Shown here: positions 44,255 to 52,590 of the stretch, piece after piece
Layout: each line of letters begins with the position of its first letter
Numbering within the stretch: the first letter of the stretch is position 1
From: an uncultured Bacteroidia bacterium
GTDB lineage: Bacteria; Bacteroidota; Bacteroidia; J057; CALAJH01
Length of the DNA stretch: 64,000 nt
NCBI GenBank assembly: GCA_937922655.1
Contig: CALAJH010000011.1
Coordinates: 1-64,000, forward strand
Reading direction: 5' to 3'
Translations under genes and position numbers: made by a program
The notes under the pieces: model-generated
The model's input: the letters and a program-made list of their open reading frames with translations, nothing else
What the model was told of the DNA's origin: nothing
Databases searched by the model: none

Positions 44255-44844
44255 CGGCCGATAACACGGGCGCCTCGACGCAAAACGCCGCCGTCGCAAC
44301 GGTCGGGGAAGCTTCCAAAGTCTCGCCGTCGGGTACGTTTGCCGTTTCGGGCACGCCTCGAAGTGAGGTGAAACGCCCCAAAAAAGCGCTTAGTTTGGCC
44401 GATTTCGACGCCCAACTCGAAGCCGAAGAAGAGCGCAAACGTCAATTGGCGGCGCAAGGCCCGCCGCCCGAACTCAAACACGAACAAGTCACCGCGTTGA
44501 TTCCCGCTTTGAGAAACGTCGTTTTCGCCGAAAAGCCCTCCGTTGCGCAACTTTTGCGTGAAGACAACTTTCGCGTCGAGGGATATAAATGGATTTTGGA
44601 GGTACCCAACCCCTTCAGCCGCCAACAACTGCTCAACGAACGCGAAGCCTTGTTGGATTATGTGAGAAGGGCGCTGAACCACCCCGCCGTGACGATGGAA
44701 GTCGTCGTCGTCGAGTCGTCGCTCCCCGAACCGGCCGACCGCCCCATGACCGAAGACGAAAAACGCAAAAAGTTCCACGAACTTAACCCCGCCCTTCGCC
44801 TTCTCGAAGAAAAATTCAACACTCAAATCGACTACGGCGGCTGA
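44251..44844 (+). CDS. dnaX: DnaX tau-specific C-terminal region in the -1 frame
   Basis: An open frame of 197 residues plus stop that becomes part of a 570-residue tau if reading shifts by -1 at the A10 tract. It begins LTADNTGASTQNAAVATVGE, a low-complexity linker, then a charged helix (KRPKKALSLADFDAQLEAEEERKRQ), then a globular domain of about 125 residues (HEQVTALIPALRNVVFAE ... WILEVPNPFSRQQLLNEREALLDYVRRALNHP ... KFHELNPALRLLEEKFN) that matches the C-terminal domain of Bacteroidota DnaX (LNPAL..L...F). There is no ATG in a sensible position; the first start-like codon (GTG 44368) would cut the linker. Without the shift this conserved domain could not be made. Confidence 0.85.
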   Translation, partial: LTADNTGASTQNAAVATVGEASKVSPSGTFAVSGTPRSEVKRPKKALSLADFDAQLEAEEERKRQLAAQGPPPELKHEQVTALIPALRNVVFAEKPSVAQLLREDNFRVEGYKWILEVPNPFSRQQLLNEREALLDYVRRALNHPAVTMEVVVVESSLPEPADRPMTEDEKRKKFHELNPALRLLEEKFNTQIDYGG

Positions 44845-45626
44845 TGGCTTTCGAACATCACTTGGACATCCGATTGCAATTCAAACAGCAGTTGGAAACG
44901 ACGCGGGAATACATTATTCCCTTCGTGGCGCGTCATGTGCGCGTCGGCGAGGGGACGAGGGTTTTGGACATCGGTTGCGGAACGGGAGGCGTGTGCATGG
45001 CTTTCGCCGAAGCCGGCGCCCTGACCTTGGGGGTCGATTTGAGCGATACCTCCATTGCCGTCGCCCGAGAATTTTGTGCCGAACGCGCCGGGCAAATGCG
45101 TTTTTTGTTGCAAAACGTTTACGAATTCGAGACCGACGAAAAGTTCGACCTCATCGTTTTCAAAGACAGCATCGAACACATTCCCGAACAGGCCCGCATC
45201 ATTGCCCACGTCAAGCGTTACCTCGCCCCGGGCGGCAAAATATTTTTTGGATTTCCGCCGTGGTTCATGCCTTTCGGGGGGCATCAACAAGTCATAAGAA
45301 ATTCGAAATTTTTGAGTCTTTTGCCCTATTGCCACCTTTTGCCCAAAGCCGTTTATCGGGCCATGATACGCGCGGCCGGAGAGTCGCCTTCGATTGAGGC
45401 GTTCTTGATGGAAACCAAAGATTTGGGTATTTCCACCGCCCGTTTCGAGCGCATCGTCAGGCAAACGGGCTACAAAATCACCGACAGCGTCTTTTACCTT
45501 TTCAACCCCATTTATCGCTATAAATTCGGAATTCGCCCTCGAAAGCAATGGAAGTGGGTCAAGGCCCTGCCTTTTGTGCGCGACTTCGTGACCACGGGCG
45601 TGTATTATTTGATAGAACCCGAATAA
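44844..45626 (+). CDS. Class I SAM-dependent methyltransferase
   Basis: A 260-residue cytoplasmic protein. SAM-binding motif I VLDIGCGTGGVCMAF near 40-54, motif II-like LGVDLSD near 62, motif IV FDLIVFKDSIEHIP near 100-113. The C-terminal half contains aromatic-rich sequence (FGFPPWFMPFGGHQQ near 138) and a region that may contact a lipid or quinone-like substrate. Substrate unknown. The ATG overlaps the dnaX tau-frame stop (TGATG), which means the upstream frame that ends here is genuinely translated into this region, supporting the tau extension. Confidence 0.87.
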   Translation: MAFEHHLDIRLQFKQQLETTREYIIPFVARHVRVGEGTRVLDIGCGTGGVCMAFAEAGALTLGVDLSDTSIAVAREFCAERAGQMRFLLQNVYEFETDEKFDLIVFKDSIEHIPEQARIIAHVKRYLAPGGKIFFGFPPWFMPFGGHQQVIRNSKFLSLLPYCHLLPKAVYRAMIRAAGESPSIEAFLMETKDLGISTARFERIVRQTGYKITDSVFYLFNPIYRYKFGIRPRKQWKWVKALPFVRDFVTTGVYYLIEPE

Positions 45627-45696
45627 AACAAGGTCGAATGCAAAAACTTTGTTTCTCACGCGGCCGCGTCGATAATCAAGTCCGAGCGGGGGGCGG

Positions 45697-47148
45697 CTAA
45701 TCCCTGCCGGTTTTTCGCGTCAATCGTTCTCGCAAATCTCTCATCAGATAACGCCAATTCGCGGTCTCGAAAATTTTGGAGTCGGTGGCCGACTGATAGG
45801 TCAGGTAAATGGCGATGGGGGTCATAATCCATATGGGCGCCCAAACGCCGACGGCGACGTCGATCACGCCTTCGCGGGCCAATTTGCGTCCGTGGGTCAT
45901 CATTACGTAAAAAAAGACGAAAAACAGTACGGCGACGACCGTCGGCATACCCAAACCGCCTTTACGAATGATGGCGCCCAAAGGGGCTCCGACGAAGAGC
46001 AGCACCACGCATGCCAAGGGAAGGGTAAATTTCAGGTGCAGTTCGATGAGGTATTTTCTGAAGTCTTCTTGCCGGGCGTTGTAATTGCGTTCCGCACCTT
46101 CGACGTAGGATTTGAAGGCGCGGCAACGGTTGAGGGCGCGCTCGTAAATTTGCACCCGGTTTGCGGCAAAACGCCGGACGACGTCGGAGGTGTCGAGGGG
46201 AAAATGCATTGCGTCCGCCGGCAAGCGTCCCAAACTGTCGGGCATGAGTCGCTCTTCGAGGCGGAGGTATGGTTTGTGGGCTTGCCACATGAGTTCGGCC
46301 TCGGTTTTCGGTCCTTCGGCCACGCTGTCGAGGGCGGAAAACATTTCCGGAAGCGTGAGCATGTATTGGTGTTGTCGGAACCATTTTTCGTCCGAACGTT
46401 TCAATCCGAAGCCCGACATATCGAGTTTGAAAACGAGGGTGTCGAAGACGATGCGTCCGAAGGCGGGTTCGGCGCTTTTACCCGCGCCGCGTCCGCCCTG
46501 CGCCTCGTGCTGTTCGCCGTTGTAGAGCTTGAGCTTGAGGTACATCGTTTCGCGGTCGTTAATCATCCGTGCGGAATCGGCGGCGATGAGCGTACCGTTG
46601 TTCGTGCCTTGCGAATGCTCCCAAATTTTTATGTCGTAAAGCATTCCGTTTTCCCCGCGTCGCGAAAAGAAAAGCATGGTGTTGGGAATGCCGCCGTTGA
46701 AGTATCCCGGTTTGAGGGCCAATTCGGGTTTGGCCTGCTGAACGTCGTACAAAAGCGTGTATAATTTGAGGTTGGCGCGAGGGACGAGAAACCACGCGAA
46801 CGCAAAAGCCACGAGCGTAACCCCGCCCGTGGCGACCATCATCGGGCGCATGACCCGAAACAGACTGATTCCCGACGCTTTTATCGCCGCCAATTCGTAC
46901 GTTTCCCCCAACCGGCCCAACGTCGTCAGCGACGCCATCAGCACCGCTATCGGAAACGACAACAGCGACAGCTGTACCCCCGTGTAAAAAAACAACCGAA
47001 ACACCACCCAAGCGCCGAAGCCTTTGCCAAAAATGTCGTCTTGATACCGGGCCAAGAACTGCAAAACCAAAACGAACAGCGTAATGGAAAAACCCGCGAA
47101 AAACGGCGGCAAAAACGCCGTTATCAACATGCGATGGAGTTTTTTCAT
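45697..47148 (-). CDS. LptF/LptG-family permease
   Basis: A 483-residue inner-membrane protein of the YjgP/YjgQ family, the transmembrane part of the ABC transporter (LptB2FG) that extracts lipopolysaccharide for transport to the outer membrane. The start at 47148 gives MKKLHRMLITAFLPPFFAGFSITLFVLVLQFL, the first helix; longer starts fall within ddl. Three N-terminal helices (about 10-120), a periplasmic beta-jellyroll about 130-390, and three C-terminal helices (about 395-465; LKFTLPLACVVLLFVGAPLGAIIRKGGLG) fit the family exactly. Its start overlaps the ddl stop by 4 nt (ATGA). LptF versus LptG cannot be decided. Confidence 0.9.
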   Translation of the reverse strand: MKKLHRMLITAFLPPFFAGFSITLFVLVLQFLARYQDDIFGKGFGAWVVFRLFFYTGVQLSLLSFPIAVLMASLTTLGRLGETYELAAIKASGISLFRVMRPMMVATGGVTLVAFAFAWFLVPRANLKLYTLLYDVQQAKPELALKPGYFNGGIPNTMLFFSRRGENGMLYDIKIWEHSQGTNNGTLIAADSARMINDRETMYLKLKLYNGEQHEAQGGRGAGKSAEPAFGRIVFDTLVFKLDMSGFGLKRSDEKWFRQHQYMLTLPEMFSALDSVAEGPKTEAELMWQAHKPYLRLEERLMPDSLGRLPADAMHFPLDTSDVVRRFAANRVQIYERALNRCRAFKSYVEGAERNYNARQEDFRKYLIELHLKFTLPLACVVLLFVGAPLGAIIRKGGLGMPTVVAVLFFVFFYVMMTHGRKLAREGVIDVAVGVWAPIWIMTPIAIYLTYQSATDSKIFETANWRYLMRDLRERLTRKTGRD

Positions 47149-49745
47149 GGACGGCGGGCTTTGGCCTTGCCTTCGTCGATGACCGCCTCGATGAATTGAA
47201 GGGGCGTGAGACCGTCGGCAAGGCATTGGTGGAAAATGGCGGTGGCCGGGGTCATGCCCGGCAGGGCGTTGACCTCAATGAAAACGACCTCGACACCGGA
47301 TTTTTCGGCCAAAAAATCGTCTATCGGAATGCGGACGAAAGCGTCCAATCGGGCGTATCCGTGTAAGTTCAAGGCCCGGGCGGCGGCGGCGACCGCGGCT
47401 TGGACTTGTCGGTTGATAATTTCGTCGGTTTCGGCGACGGTTTTGCCCTTTATGACCAATCCGTAGCTTGGGGGGGTGAGGTTTTGACCTTCACCCGCCA
47501 AAAATTTTTCTTCCAAACTCAACACCGCCCCCGCCGCCGGCGTTTCCGACGGCCAAAACACACGGTATTCCACATTTGGACCGCGCGTTTCGGTAACAAA
47601 ACCCACCGTGACCTCTTTGACCAATTCACCCGGTTTGGCTTCGACGCATTCTTCAATCAACACGGCGTTCTTGGCGGGAAACGGCGCCCCTTGCGGCAAA
47701 CCCAACGCCGTTCGCGTTTTTTCTTCGATATCCTCGTTTTCCCGGAACGCGGCACGCAAATAAATTTCGAGTTCGCCTCGGCTTTTTAGTTTCAACACGG
47801 CGCTGCTGCATCCTTCGTCGGGCGGTTTGGCTACGACGGGAAACCCCAATTTTTTTTCGGCCGCGTCGAGGATGTCGGCGAGGGGAGTGTTTTTTTCGGC
47901 CAAGATTCGTTTTGGAGTGTAAAAGCCGTGTTCGCTTAAAAATTCGTTGGTTCGGAACTTGTCCATGCACAAGGCGCAGGCTTCAACGCCCGAACCGTTG
48001 TAAGGAATGCCCGCTTTTTCCAATAGGGCTTGAAGCGTACCGTCTTCTCCGGGGCGGCCGTGTAGGGCGATAAACGCAAAGTCGGCTTGCAGTTCCGCAA
48101 CCGTGAACGGACGCGGGGTAAAATCCACGTTCGCCGCCACGCCCAAAACTTCTTTTGCCGAGTTGCGGTATTGATGGATGAAGTCGTCGATTTCGGTCTC
48201 TTGCGGAGGATGGGAAACGAGTTTGGCGATGTCGTCGGCGTTGTCTTTAAGCAAAATATTGACGGGCAAACGCCAAAGCGTCATGTTTTTGTCCAAAAAG
48301 TACGGCACGGGTTGGTAGCGCTCGCTGCCCGAAAGTTTTTGATAGACATTACGGCCCGATTCGACGGAAATGTGCCGTTCGGTCGAATAACCCCCGAAAA
48401 TTACGGCGACTTTTTGCTTTTTTACGGTTTGCCCGCTTGTCTTTGCGAACGAAGTGAAACCTCGAATGCGTCGGCGAAGCGACGTTTCGACGATATAGGT
48501 TAAAAATTCTTGGGGCGACCAACCCACTTCCGCCGCTTGATGAAAAAAAAACGATGCGGGAGTCATGCCCGAGGTGGTGTTCGGGTCGTTGAAATAAATT
48601 TGTTTGTCGGGCAAAAGCATGCCGTCCAAACGGGCGTAGACCTCGGCGCCGATGACGGTTTTGAGGGTTTCGGCCTCGGCACGCAAGCGTTTGAGAACGC
48701 TTGACGCGGCGCGGAGCGGCGTTTCTTTGCGTGCAAAGCCCGGAAGGTATTTTCCGCGATAGTCGTAAACGTCGCCGGACTTGTAAATTCCCGTGGGTGG
48801 CAGAGCGAAATTGTTGCCGTTGAGGTCTTCGACGACGACGACCGAAAATTCACGGCCTTCAAGGAATTCTTCAACGATGACGGCGTTGGGAGCGTCGTCG
48901 GCCATGACGGGCAAAGGACGCGGCAGAAGCAAGGCTCCGACGACCGATTCCTTGCGCCATTGACTTTCGTCGAAGACCTTGATTTTACCGCCGACGCCCG
49001 TTTTGAGGTCGAAAAACTCGTTGGGGTCGGAGGAGTCTTTGAGTACGCGGACCATGGCGGCGGCCGAAAGCGCGGGCGCAAAATCCTGCCAATCGCGTAC
49101 CACGGCCACGCCGATGCTCGACCCTTGTCGCGGGTGTTTCAATACGAAGGGCGGTTCCCAACCTTTGTTTCTAAGGTCGATTTCGGCCTTTTGGGCGAAA
49201 TCGATTGAGGCGGCGTTGTCGAGGGATAATTCGAGGGTTTTGGGGGTTAAAAATTGGGCGGCGGCGAGGTAGCGTCGTTGGACGAGTTTGTCCACGGCCA
49301 TGGCCGAACCCAAGATTCCCGCCCCGGAGTACGGAATGTCCAGCCATTCCAAAAGTCCTTGAATACTTCCGTCCTCGCCTCCTTGGCCGTGCAAACAAAG
49401 AAACGCGAAGTCGATTTCGTTTTTGAGGTTTTCCAAAAGGATTCGTCCGCCCGCCGCGGCCATCGAGCGAAGGTGCAGGTCGTCGAACGGACGGCAAACA
49501 TGCTCGATATAAGGCGCGGCAAGGGGAAAATTTTTCGGAACGGCCCCCGGCAAGGGGTAAAAGTCGCGTATCGAACCTTTGTAAACAAGGGCGGGATTGA
49601 GGCGGACGAAAGCGTTGAACGAGTCGATAAAAATGGGAACGGGATGGAAATAGCGCCGGTCGAGGTTGTCGAAGACGGTTCTTCCGCCCGCGAAAGAGAC
49701 CTCTCGCTCGCGCGATGCCCCACCCATAAGTATGCCCACCCGCAT
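47145..49745 (-). CDS. ddl: Tandem-fused D-alanine--D-alanine ligase (two ATP-grasp copies)
   Basis: An 866-residue protein that is two Ddl-type ligases head to tail. Copy 1 (about 1-430) has GILMGGASREREVS at the start, CLHGQGGEDGSIQGLLEWLDIPYSGAG near 115-140, ATP-grasp VLKHPRQGSSIGV near 210 and YFNDPNTTSGMTPAS near 400. Copy 2 (about 440-866) has VIFGGYSTERHISVE, ALHGRPGEDGTLQALLEKAGIPYNGSG, VVAKPPDEGCSSAV and FIEVNALPGMTPAT. Both keep YARLD. Copy 2 has the family Glu-x-Asn pair; copy 1 has Asp and SGMT in place of PGMT, so its active site may differ. Classical Ddl is about 310-360 residues. It forms D-Ala-D-Ala for peptidoglycan. It sits in efp-atpC-ddl-lptF/G. Confidence 0.9.
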   Translation of the reverse strand: MRVGILMGGASREREVSFAGGRTVFDNLDRRYFHPVPIFIDSFNAFVRLNPALVYKGSIRDFYPLPGAVPKNFPLAAPYIEHVCRPFDDLHLRSMAAAGGRILLENLKNEIDFAFLCLHGQGGEDGSIQGLLEWLDIPYSGAGILGSAMAVDKLVQRRYLAAAQFLTPKTLELSLDNAASIDFAQKAEIDLRNKGWEPPFVLKHPRQGSSIGVAVVRDWQDFAPALSAAAMVRVLKDSSDPNEFFDLKTGVGGKIKVFDESQWRKESVVGALLLPRPLPVMADDAPNAVIVEEFLEGREFSVVVVEDLNGNNFALPPTGIYKSGDVYDYRGKYLPGFARKETPLRAASSVLKRLRAEAETLKTVIGAEVYARLDGMLLPDKQIYFNDPNTTSGMTPASFFFHQAAEVGWSPQEFLTYIVETSLRRRIRGFTSFAKTSGQTVKKQKVAVIFGGYSTERHISVESGRNVYQKLSGSERYQPVPYFLDKNMTLWRLPVNILLKDNADDIAKLVSHPPQETEIDDFIHQYRNSAKEVLGVAANVDFTPRPFTVAELQADFAFIALHGRPGEDGTLQALLEKAGIPYNGSGVEACALCMDKFRTNEFLSEHGFYTPKRILAEKNTPLADILDAAEKKLGFPVVAKPPDEGCSSAVLKLKSRGELEIYLRAAFRENEDIEEKTRTALGLPQGAPFPAKNAVLIEECVEAKPGELVKEVTVGFVTETRGPNVEYRVFWPSETPAAGAVLSLEEKFLAGEGQNLTPPSYGLVIKGKTVAETDEIINRQVQAAVAAAARALNLHGYARLDAFVRIPIDDFLAEKSGVEVVFIEVNALPGMTPATAIFHQCLADGLTPLQFIEAVIDEGKAKARRP

Positions 49746-49751
49746 CCGTCG

Positions 49752-50003
49752 CTAAACGGCTTGGGCGCTTTCGGTCAAAAGCGTAACCCGGTTTTTCAAC
49801 ACTTCGGCCACGCCGCCGCCCACCTCGAAAATTTTTTCTTCGCCGCCCGTCGTTATTTTTACCCGGCCTTTGGTCAGCGTGGAAATAAACGGTGCGTGGC
49901 CGTCGAGAATGGTAAAAAGGCCTTCGGCGCCCGGGGCTTGTACGGCCGTCGCCTCGCCCGAAAACACCGGTCCCCCGGGGGTCATAAAGTCTACTTTGAG
50001 CAT
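49752..50003 (-). CDS. atpC: F1-ATPase epsilon subunit, short form, detached from atpD
   Basis: An 83-residue protein matching the N-terminal beta-sandwich of the F1 epsilon subunit: VDFMTPGGPVFSGEATAVQAPGAEGLFTILDGHAPFISTL and a GGGVAEVLKNRVTLLTESA end. The C-terminal helical hairpin (about 50 residues in E. coli) that inhibits ATP hydrolysis is absent, as is common in this phylum. Normally atpC sits directly behind atpD; here it lies between efp (6 nt) and ddl (6 nt), with no other ATP synthase gene in view. It would assemble with the rotor stalk in the membrane complex. Confidence 0.9.
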   Translation of the reverse strand: MLKVDFMTPGGPVFSGEATAVQAPGAEGLFTILDGHAPFISTLTKGRVKITTGGEEKIFEVGGGVAEVLKNRVTLLTESAQAV

Positions 50004-50009
50004 CGTCTG

Positions 50010-50576
50010 TTAATTTTTAACCCTTTCCATGTAGGATTTGGTGCGGGTGTCTATGCGGATTTTTTCGCCGATGTCCACAAACAACGGCACTTTTATTTGG
50101 GCGCCCGTTGAAAGCGTGGCGGGTTTGAGGGTGTTGGTGGCGGTGTCGCCTTTAACGCCCGGCTCCGTGTACGCCACCTCCAAAACAACAAAGTTGGGAA
50201 GGTCGACGGCCAAAATTTGGTCGTCGTCGGCGTTGATGGTGAAGTCGCACACCATGTTTTCTTCCAAGAATTCTTTGCCTTCGATGATGTGTTCGCTCAC
50301 GCCGATTTGTTCGAAGGTTTCGGTGTTCATGAACTGAAACTCCGAACCTTCGCGATAAAGAAACTGATACGGTCTACGTTCGATGCGGACGGGGTCGATT
50401 TTTTCGCCCGAACGATACGTGTGTTCGATGACTTGGCCCGTGGTGGCGCTTTTGAGCTTGGTGCGGACAAAAGCGCCGCCTTTGCCCGGCTTGACGTGCA
50501 AAAATTCAATTATTTGGAAGATGTCGTTGTTGAAACGAATCATCATCCCGTTGCGGATGTCGGCGGTGGTTGCCAT
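50010..50576 (-). CDS. efp: Translation elongation factor P
   Basis: A 188-residue EF-P, which rescues ribosomes stalled on consecutive prolines. KOW domain with HVKPGKGGAFVRTKL near 28-42; the loop Lys in PGKGGA is the usual modification site. Central OB domain (about 65-127) and C-terminal OB domain (about 130-188; GDTATNTLKPATLSTGAQIKVPLFVDIGEKIRIDTRT). Complete length. It is the first gene of a four-gene minus-strand operon with atpC, ddl and lptF/G under a strong promoter. No lysine-modifying enzyme is adjacent. Confidence 0.97.
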   Translation of the reverse strand: MATTADIRNGMMIRFNNDIFQIIEFLHVKPGKGGAFVRTKLKSATTGQVIEHTYRSGEKIDPVRIERRPYQFLYREGSEFQFMNTETFEQIGVSEHIIEGKEFLEENMVCDFTINADDDQILAVDLPNFVVLEVAYTEPGVKGDTATNTLKPATLSTGAQIKVPLFVDIGEKIRIDTRTKSYMERVKN

Positions 50577-50598
50577 CTAACTTATAATAATTTGCCCG

Positions 50599-50631
50599 CA
50601 AAAATACGATAACGCCGCCAAAAGCGCCAAA
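50599..50631 (-). promoter_or_regulatory. Consensus promoter of the efp operon (TTTG-N21-TATTTTTG)
   Basis: On the minus strand the -33 TTTG (50631-50628) and -7 TATTTTTG (50606-50599) are separated by 21 nt. Transcription would start near 50593, about 17 nt before the efp ATG. Confidence 0.75.
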
Positions 50632-51083
50632 AGTCGTAAAAATTAAATGCCGTGCCCGTAAATGCCGCCCTCTCTTGCTTCGACGGACGATAGCGTTCCC
50701 TGAAAAAAGACGACGCTTTTTTCGGAAGACGTAACTTTGGTCGTTTGGGGGCAAGTTGGTTTTACGGTCGGGCGGCGTTTTGTCAAACATAGGGATGCCG
50801 ACGCGTTGTTCTAAAACGGTACAAAGCTTTTGTTGGGATAACAACGGCAAGCCCGTTTTCGATATAAGTACGGTTTTATTGTTTAATTTTATATTTTTAA
50901 CAAATACGTGATTTTAAGCCGCGTCGAGTATAAAATTTCACGTCCTTTGCCGTTTATTTTTTCGGTATCGTCCGCCAATCCACGGGTTACATCCCGTCAT
51001 TGAAAGCATGTGGATAAAATGTTTGGCAATGTGCAAAAGTTGCCAATTTGTCCCCAAATTAACGCGCTAAAAAAAAACGCGCT
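50632..51083 (+). other. Intergenic region upstream of parB, 452 nt, with a 7-bp palindrome
   Basis: No convincing ORF. It holds an AT-only 8-bp hairpin (50702-50723), an orphan -7 match TAACTTTG (50732-50739), and, closer to parB, a TTGGCAA/TTGCCAA inverted repeat (51023-51029 and 51040-51046, 10-nt loop) that could be an operator. No parS-like site (TGTTTCACGTGAAACA) is visible here. Confidence 0.45.
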
Positions 51084-51091
51084 TATCTTTG
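51084..51091 (+). promoter_or_regulatory. -7 box TATCTTTG before parB
   Basis: An exact -7 match ending 6 nt before the ATG at 51098, which predicts an mRNA with at most a few untranslated bases, or a start at the in-frame ATG 51113. Confidence 0.5.
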
Positions 51092-51097
51092 TACGTT

Positions 51098-51991
51098 ATG
51101 GGAGCGCAAGTCATGCAAACGAAACGGGGCGGCTTGGGCCGCGGCCTAAGCGCCATATTGGAAGATGCGGTGCAAGAACCGGCGGCGGGCGCCGGCGGGG
51201 TAGCGATTAATGAAATTCCGCTTGCTTTTATCGAACCCAATCCGTTTCAACCGCGGACGCATTTCGACCCCGAAGCCTTGCAGGAATTGGCCGATTCCAT
51301 CAAGGCCCTTGGAGTGATACAGCCTATCACCGTCCGCCGTCTTTCCAACGACAGTTATCAAATCATTTCCGGGGAACGGCGCCTGCAAGCGTCGAAAATG
51401 GCGGGACTCAACGCCATTCCGGCCTATGTGCGCACCGCCGACGACGAGCAAATGCTCGAAATGGCCATCGTCGAAAACGTTCAGCGTCAAGACCTTAATC
51501 CCATTGAAATCGGCTTGGCCTACAAACGGCTCATGGACGAATGTCGTTTGACCATCGAACAGACGGCCGAAAAAGTGGGAAAAAAACGACCGACGGTCAA
51601 CAACTACCTTCGCTTGCTTCGCTTGCCCCCCGAAATTCAAGCCGGCCTCAAAGAAAACAAAATCACCATGGGCCACGCCCGGGCGCTGATTTCCGTGGAC
51701 AACCCTCTGGTCCAACTCTCGATTTACAAAGACGTCGTCGAAAAGGGACTTTCGGTGCGGGACGTCGAAGAAAAAGTCAAAAATTTGGGCGAAAAACCCA
51801 AAATCGAAAAAAAAACCCCTGTGCCAAGTTCGCCCATGGAAATTCAACTCAAAACGGTGCGCGAAAGTTTGGAGTCGCGGTTTCAAACGCGGGTGCAAGT
51901 CAATGCCAAAGACGACGGCAAAGGCGAAATTAGACTCAAATTCTATTCGATGGACGACCTCAACCGGCTTTTGGAACTCTTGGGGCAATGA
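51098..51991 (+). CDS. parB: Chromosome partitioning protein ParB
   Basis: A 297-residue ParB/Noc-type protein. The N-terminal KRGGLGRGLSAIL box (residues about 7-19), which normally contacts ParA, is intact. IPLAFIEPNPFQPRTHFDPEALQELADSIK near 36-65 begins the CTPase/clamp domain, with SGERRLQASKMAG near 97-109 (the GERRxRA nucleotide motif) and ENVQRQDLNPIE near 130. The HTH about 150-175 (TIEQTAEKVGKKRPTVNNYLRLLRLP) binds parS. C-terminal dimerisation region about 240-297. parA is not adjacent. The start could also be ATG 51113. The stop overlaps coaE by 4 nt. Confidence 0.95.
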   Translation: MGAQVMQTKRGGLGRGLSAILEDAVQEPAAGAGGVAINEIPLAFIEPNPFQPRTHFDPEALQELADSIKALGVIQPITVRRLSNDSYQIISGERRLQASKMAGLNAIPAYVRTADDEQMLEMAIVENVQRQDLNPIEIGLAYKRLMDECRLTIEQTAEKVGKKRPTVNNYLRLLRLPPEIQAGLKENKITMGHARALISVDNPLVQLSIYKDVVEKGLSVRDVEEKVKNLGEKPKIEKKTPVPSSPMEIQLKTVRESLESRFQTRVQVNAKDDGKGEIRLKFYSMDDLNRLLELLGQ

Positions 51992-52590
51992 AGGTTGTAG
52001 GAATTACGGGTGGTATGGGCAGCGGAAAAACCACGGTCTGCAAGGCGCTCACGGCTTTGGGTTACGCGGTTTACGACGCCGACGCCCGGGCCAAACGGTT
52101 GATGGTCGAAGACCCGGCGCTTAAAACGGCGATTGTCGCCGCCTTTGGAGAACGGTCGTATTTGTCCGACGGCGCCCTTGACCGCGCCTTTCTCGCCCAA
52201 ACCGTTTTTAACGACGACGACGCCCTCCAAAAACTTAACGCTCTTGTGCATCCCGCCGTCGGAATCGATTTTTCACGTTGGCTTGCCGGGCAAAATCCCG
52301 AAAACCGGTTCGTTTTCAAGGAGGCGGCCATCATGTTCGAGTCGGGTACTGACGCCGGATGTCGTGTCGTCGTTTACGTCGCCGCCCCGGAACACGTGCG
52401 CATCCAACGCGCCGTGCAACGCGACGGCCTTTCGCGCGAGCAGGTCCAAAAACGGCTCCAAAAGCAATGGCCCGACGAAAAAAAAATCCCCCTCGCCGAT
52501 TACGTCGTCGTCAACGACGGCCAAAATCCCATTCTCCCTCAGATTTACGTACTTCTTCAATGGTTGCGGCATGAGGTTGTTGTCGATTAA
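51988..52590 (+). CDS. coaE: Dephospho-CoA kinase
   Basis: A 200-residue P-loop kinase catalysing the last step of CoA synthesis. P-loop GITGGMGSGKTT at residues 5-16, YDADARAKRLM near 30 (the substrate-binding DxxAK-like motif), HPAV near 89, EAAIMFESG near 112-120 (LLFE-like), and R.QRA and RDGLSREQVQKRLQKQW near 140-160 (lid). It overlaps parB (ATGA) and its 3' end overlaps the next lipoprotein gene by 20 nt, so the three form one operon. Confidence 0.95.
   Translation: MKVVGITGGMGSGKTTVCKALTALGYAVYDADARAKRLMVEDPALKTAIVAAFGERSYLSDGALDRAFLAQTVFNDDDALQKLNALVHPAVGIDFSRWLAGQNPENRFVFKEAAIMFESGTDAGCRVVVYVAAPEHVRIQRAVQRDGLSREQVQKRLQKQWPDEKKIPLADYVVVNDGQNPILPQIYVLLQWLRHEVVVD

Noticed and set aside
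41798-44299. An 833-codon antisense frame across ffh and dnaX
   Set aside because: Both sense genes are unmistakable; the antisense product is low-complexity (Phe/Val/Gly/His-rich) and matches nothing recognisable.
44368-44844. A separate 158-residue gene starting at GTG 44368
   Set aside because: The frame is open further back to the A10 tract and the product is the conserved C-terminal domain of DnaX, so a frameshifted extension explains it better than an independent gene.
50506-50850. A 114-codon minus-strand ORF upstream of efp
   Set aside because: It overlaps the start of efp and its consensus promoter, and its composition is not protein-like.
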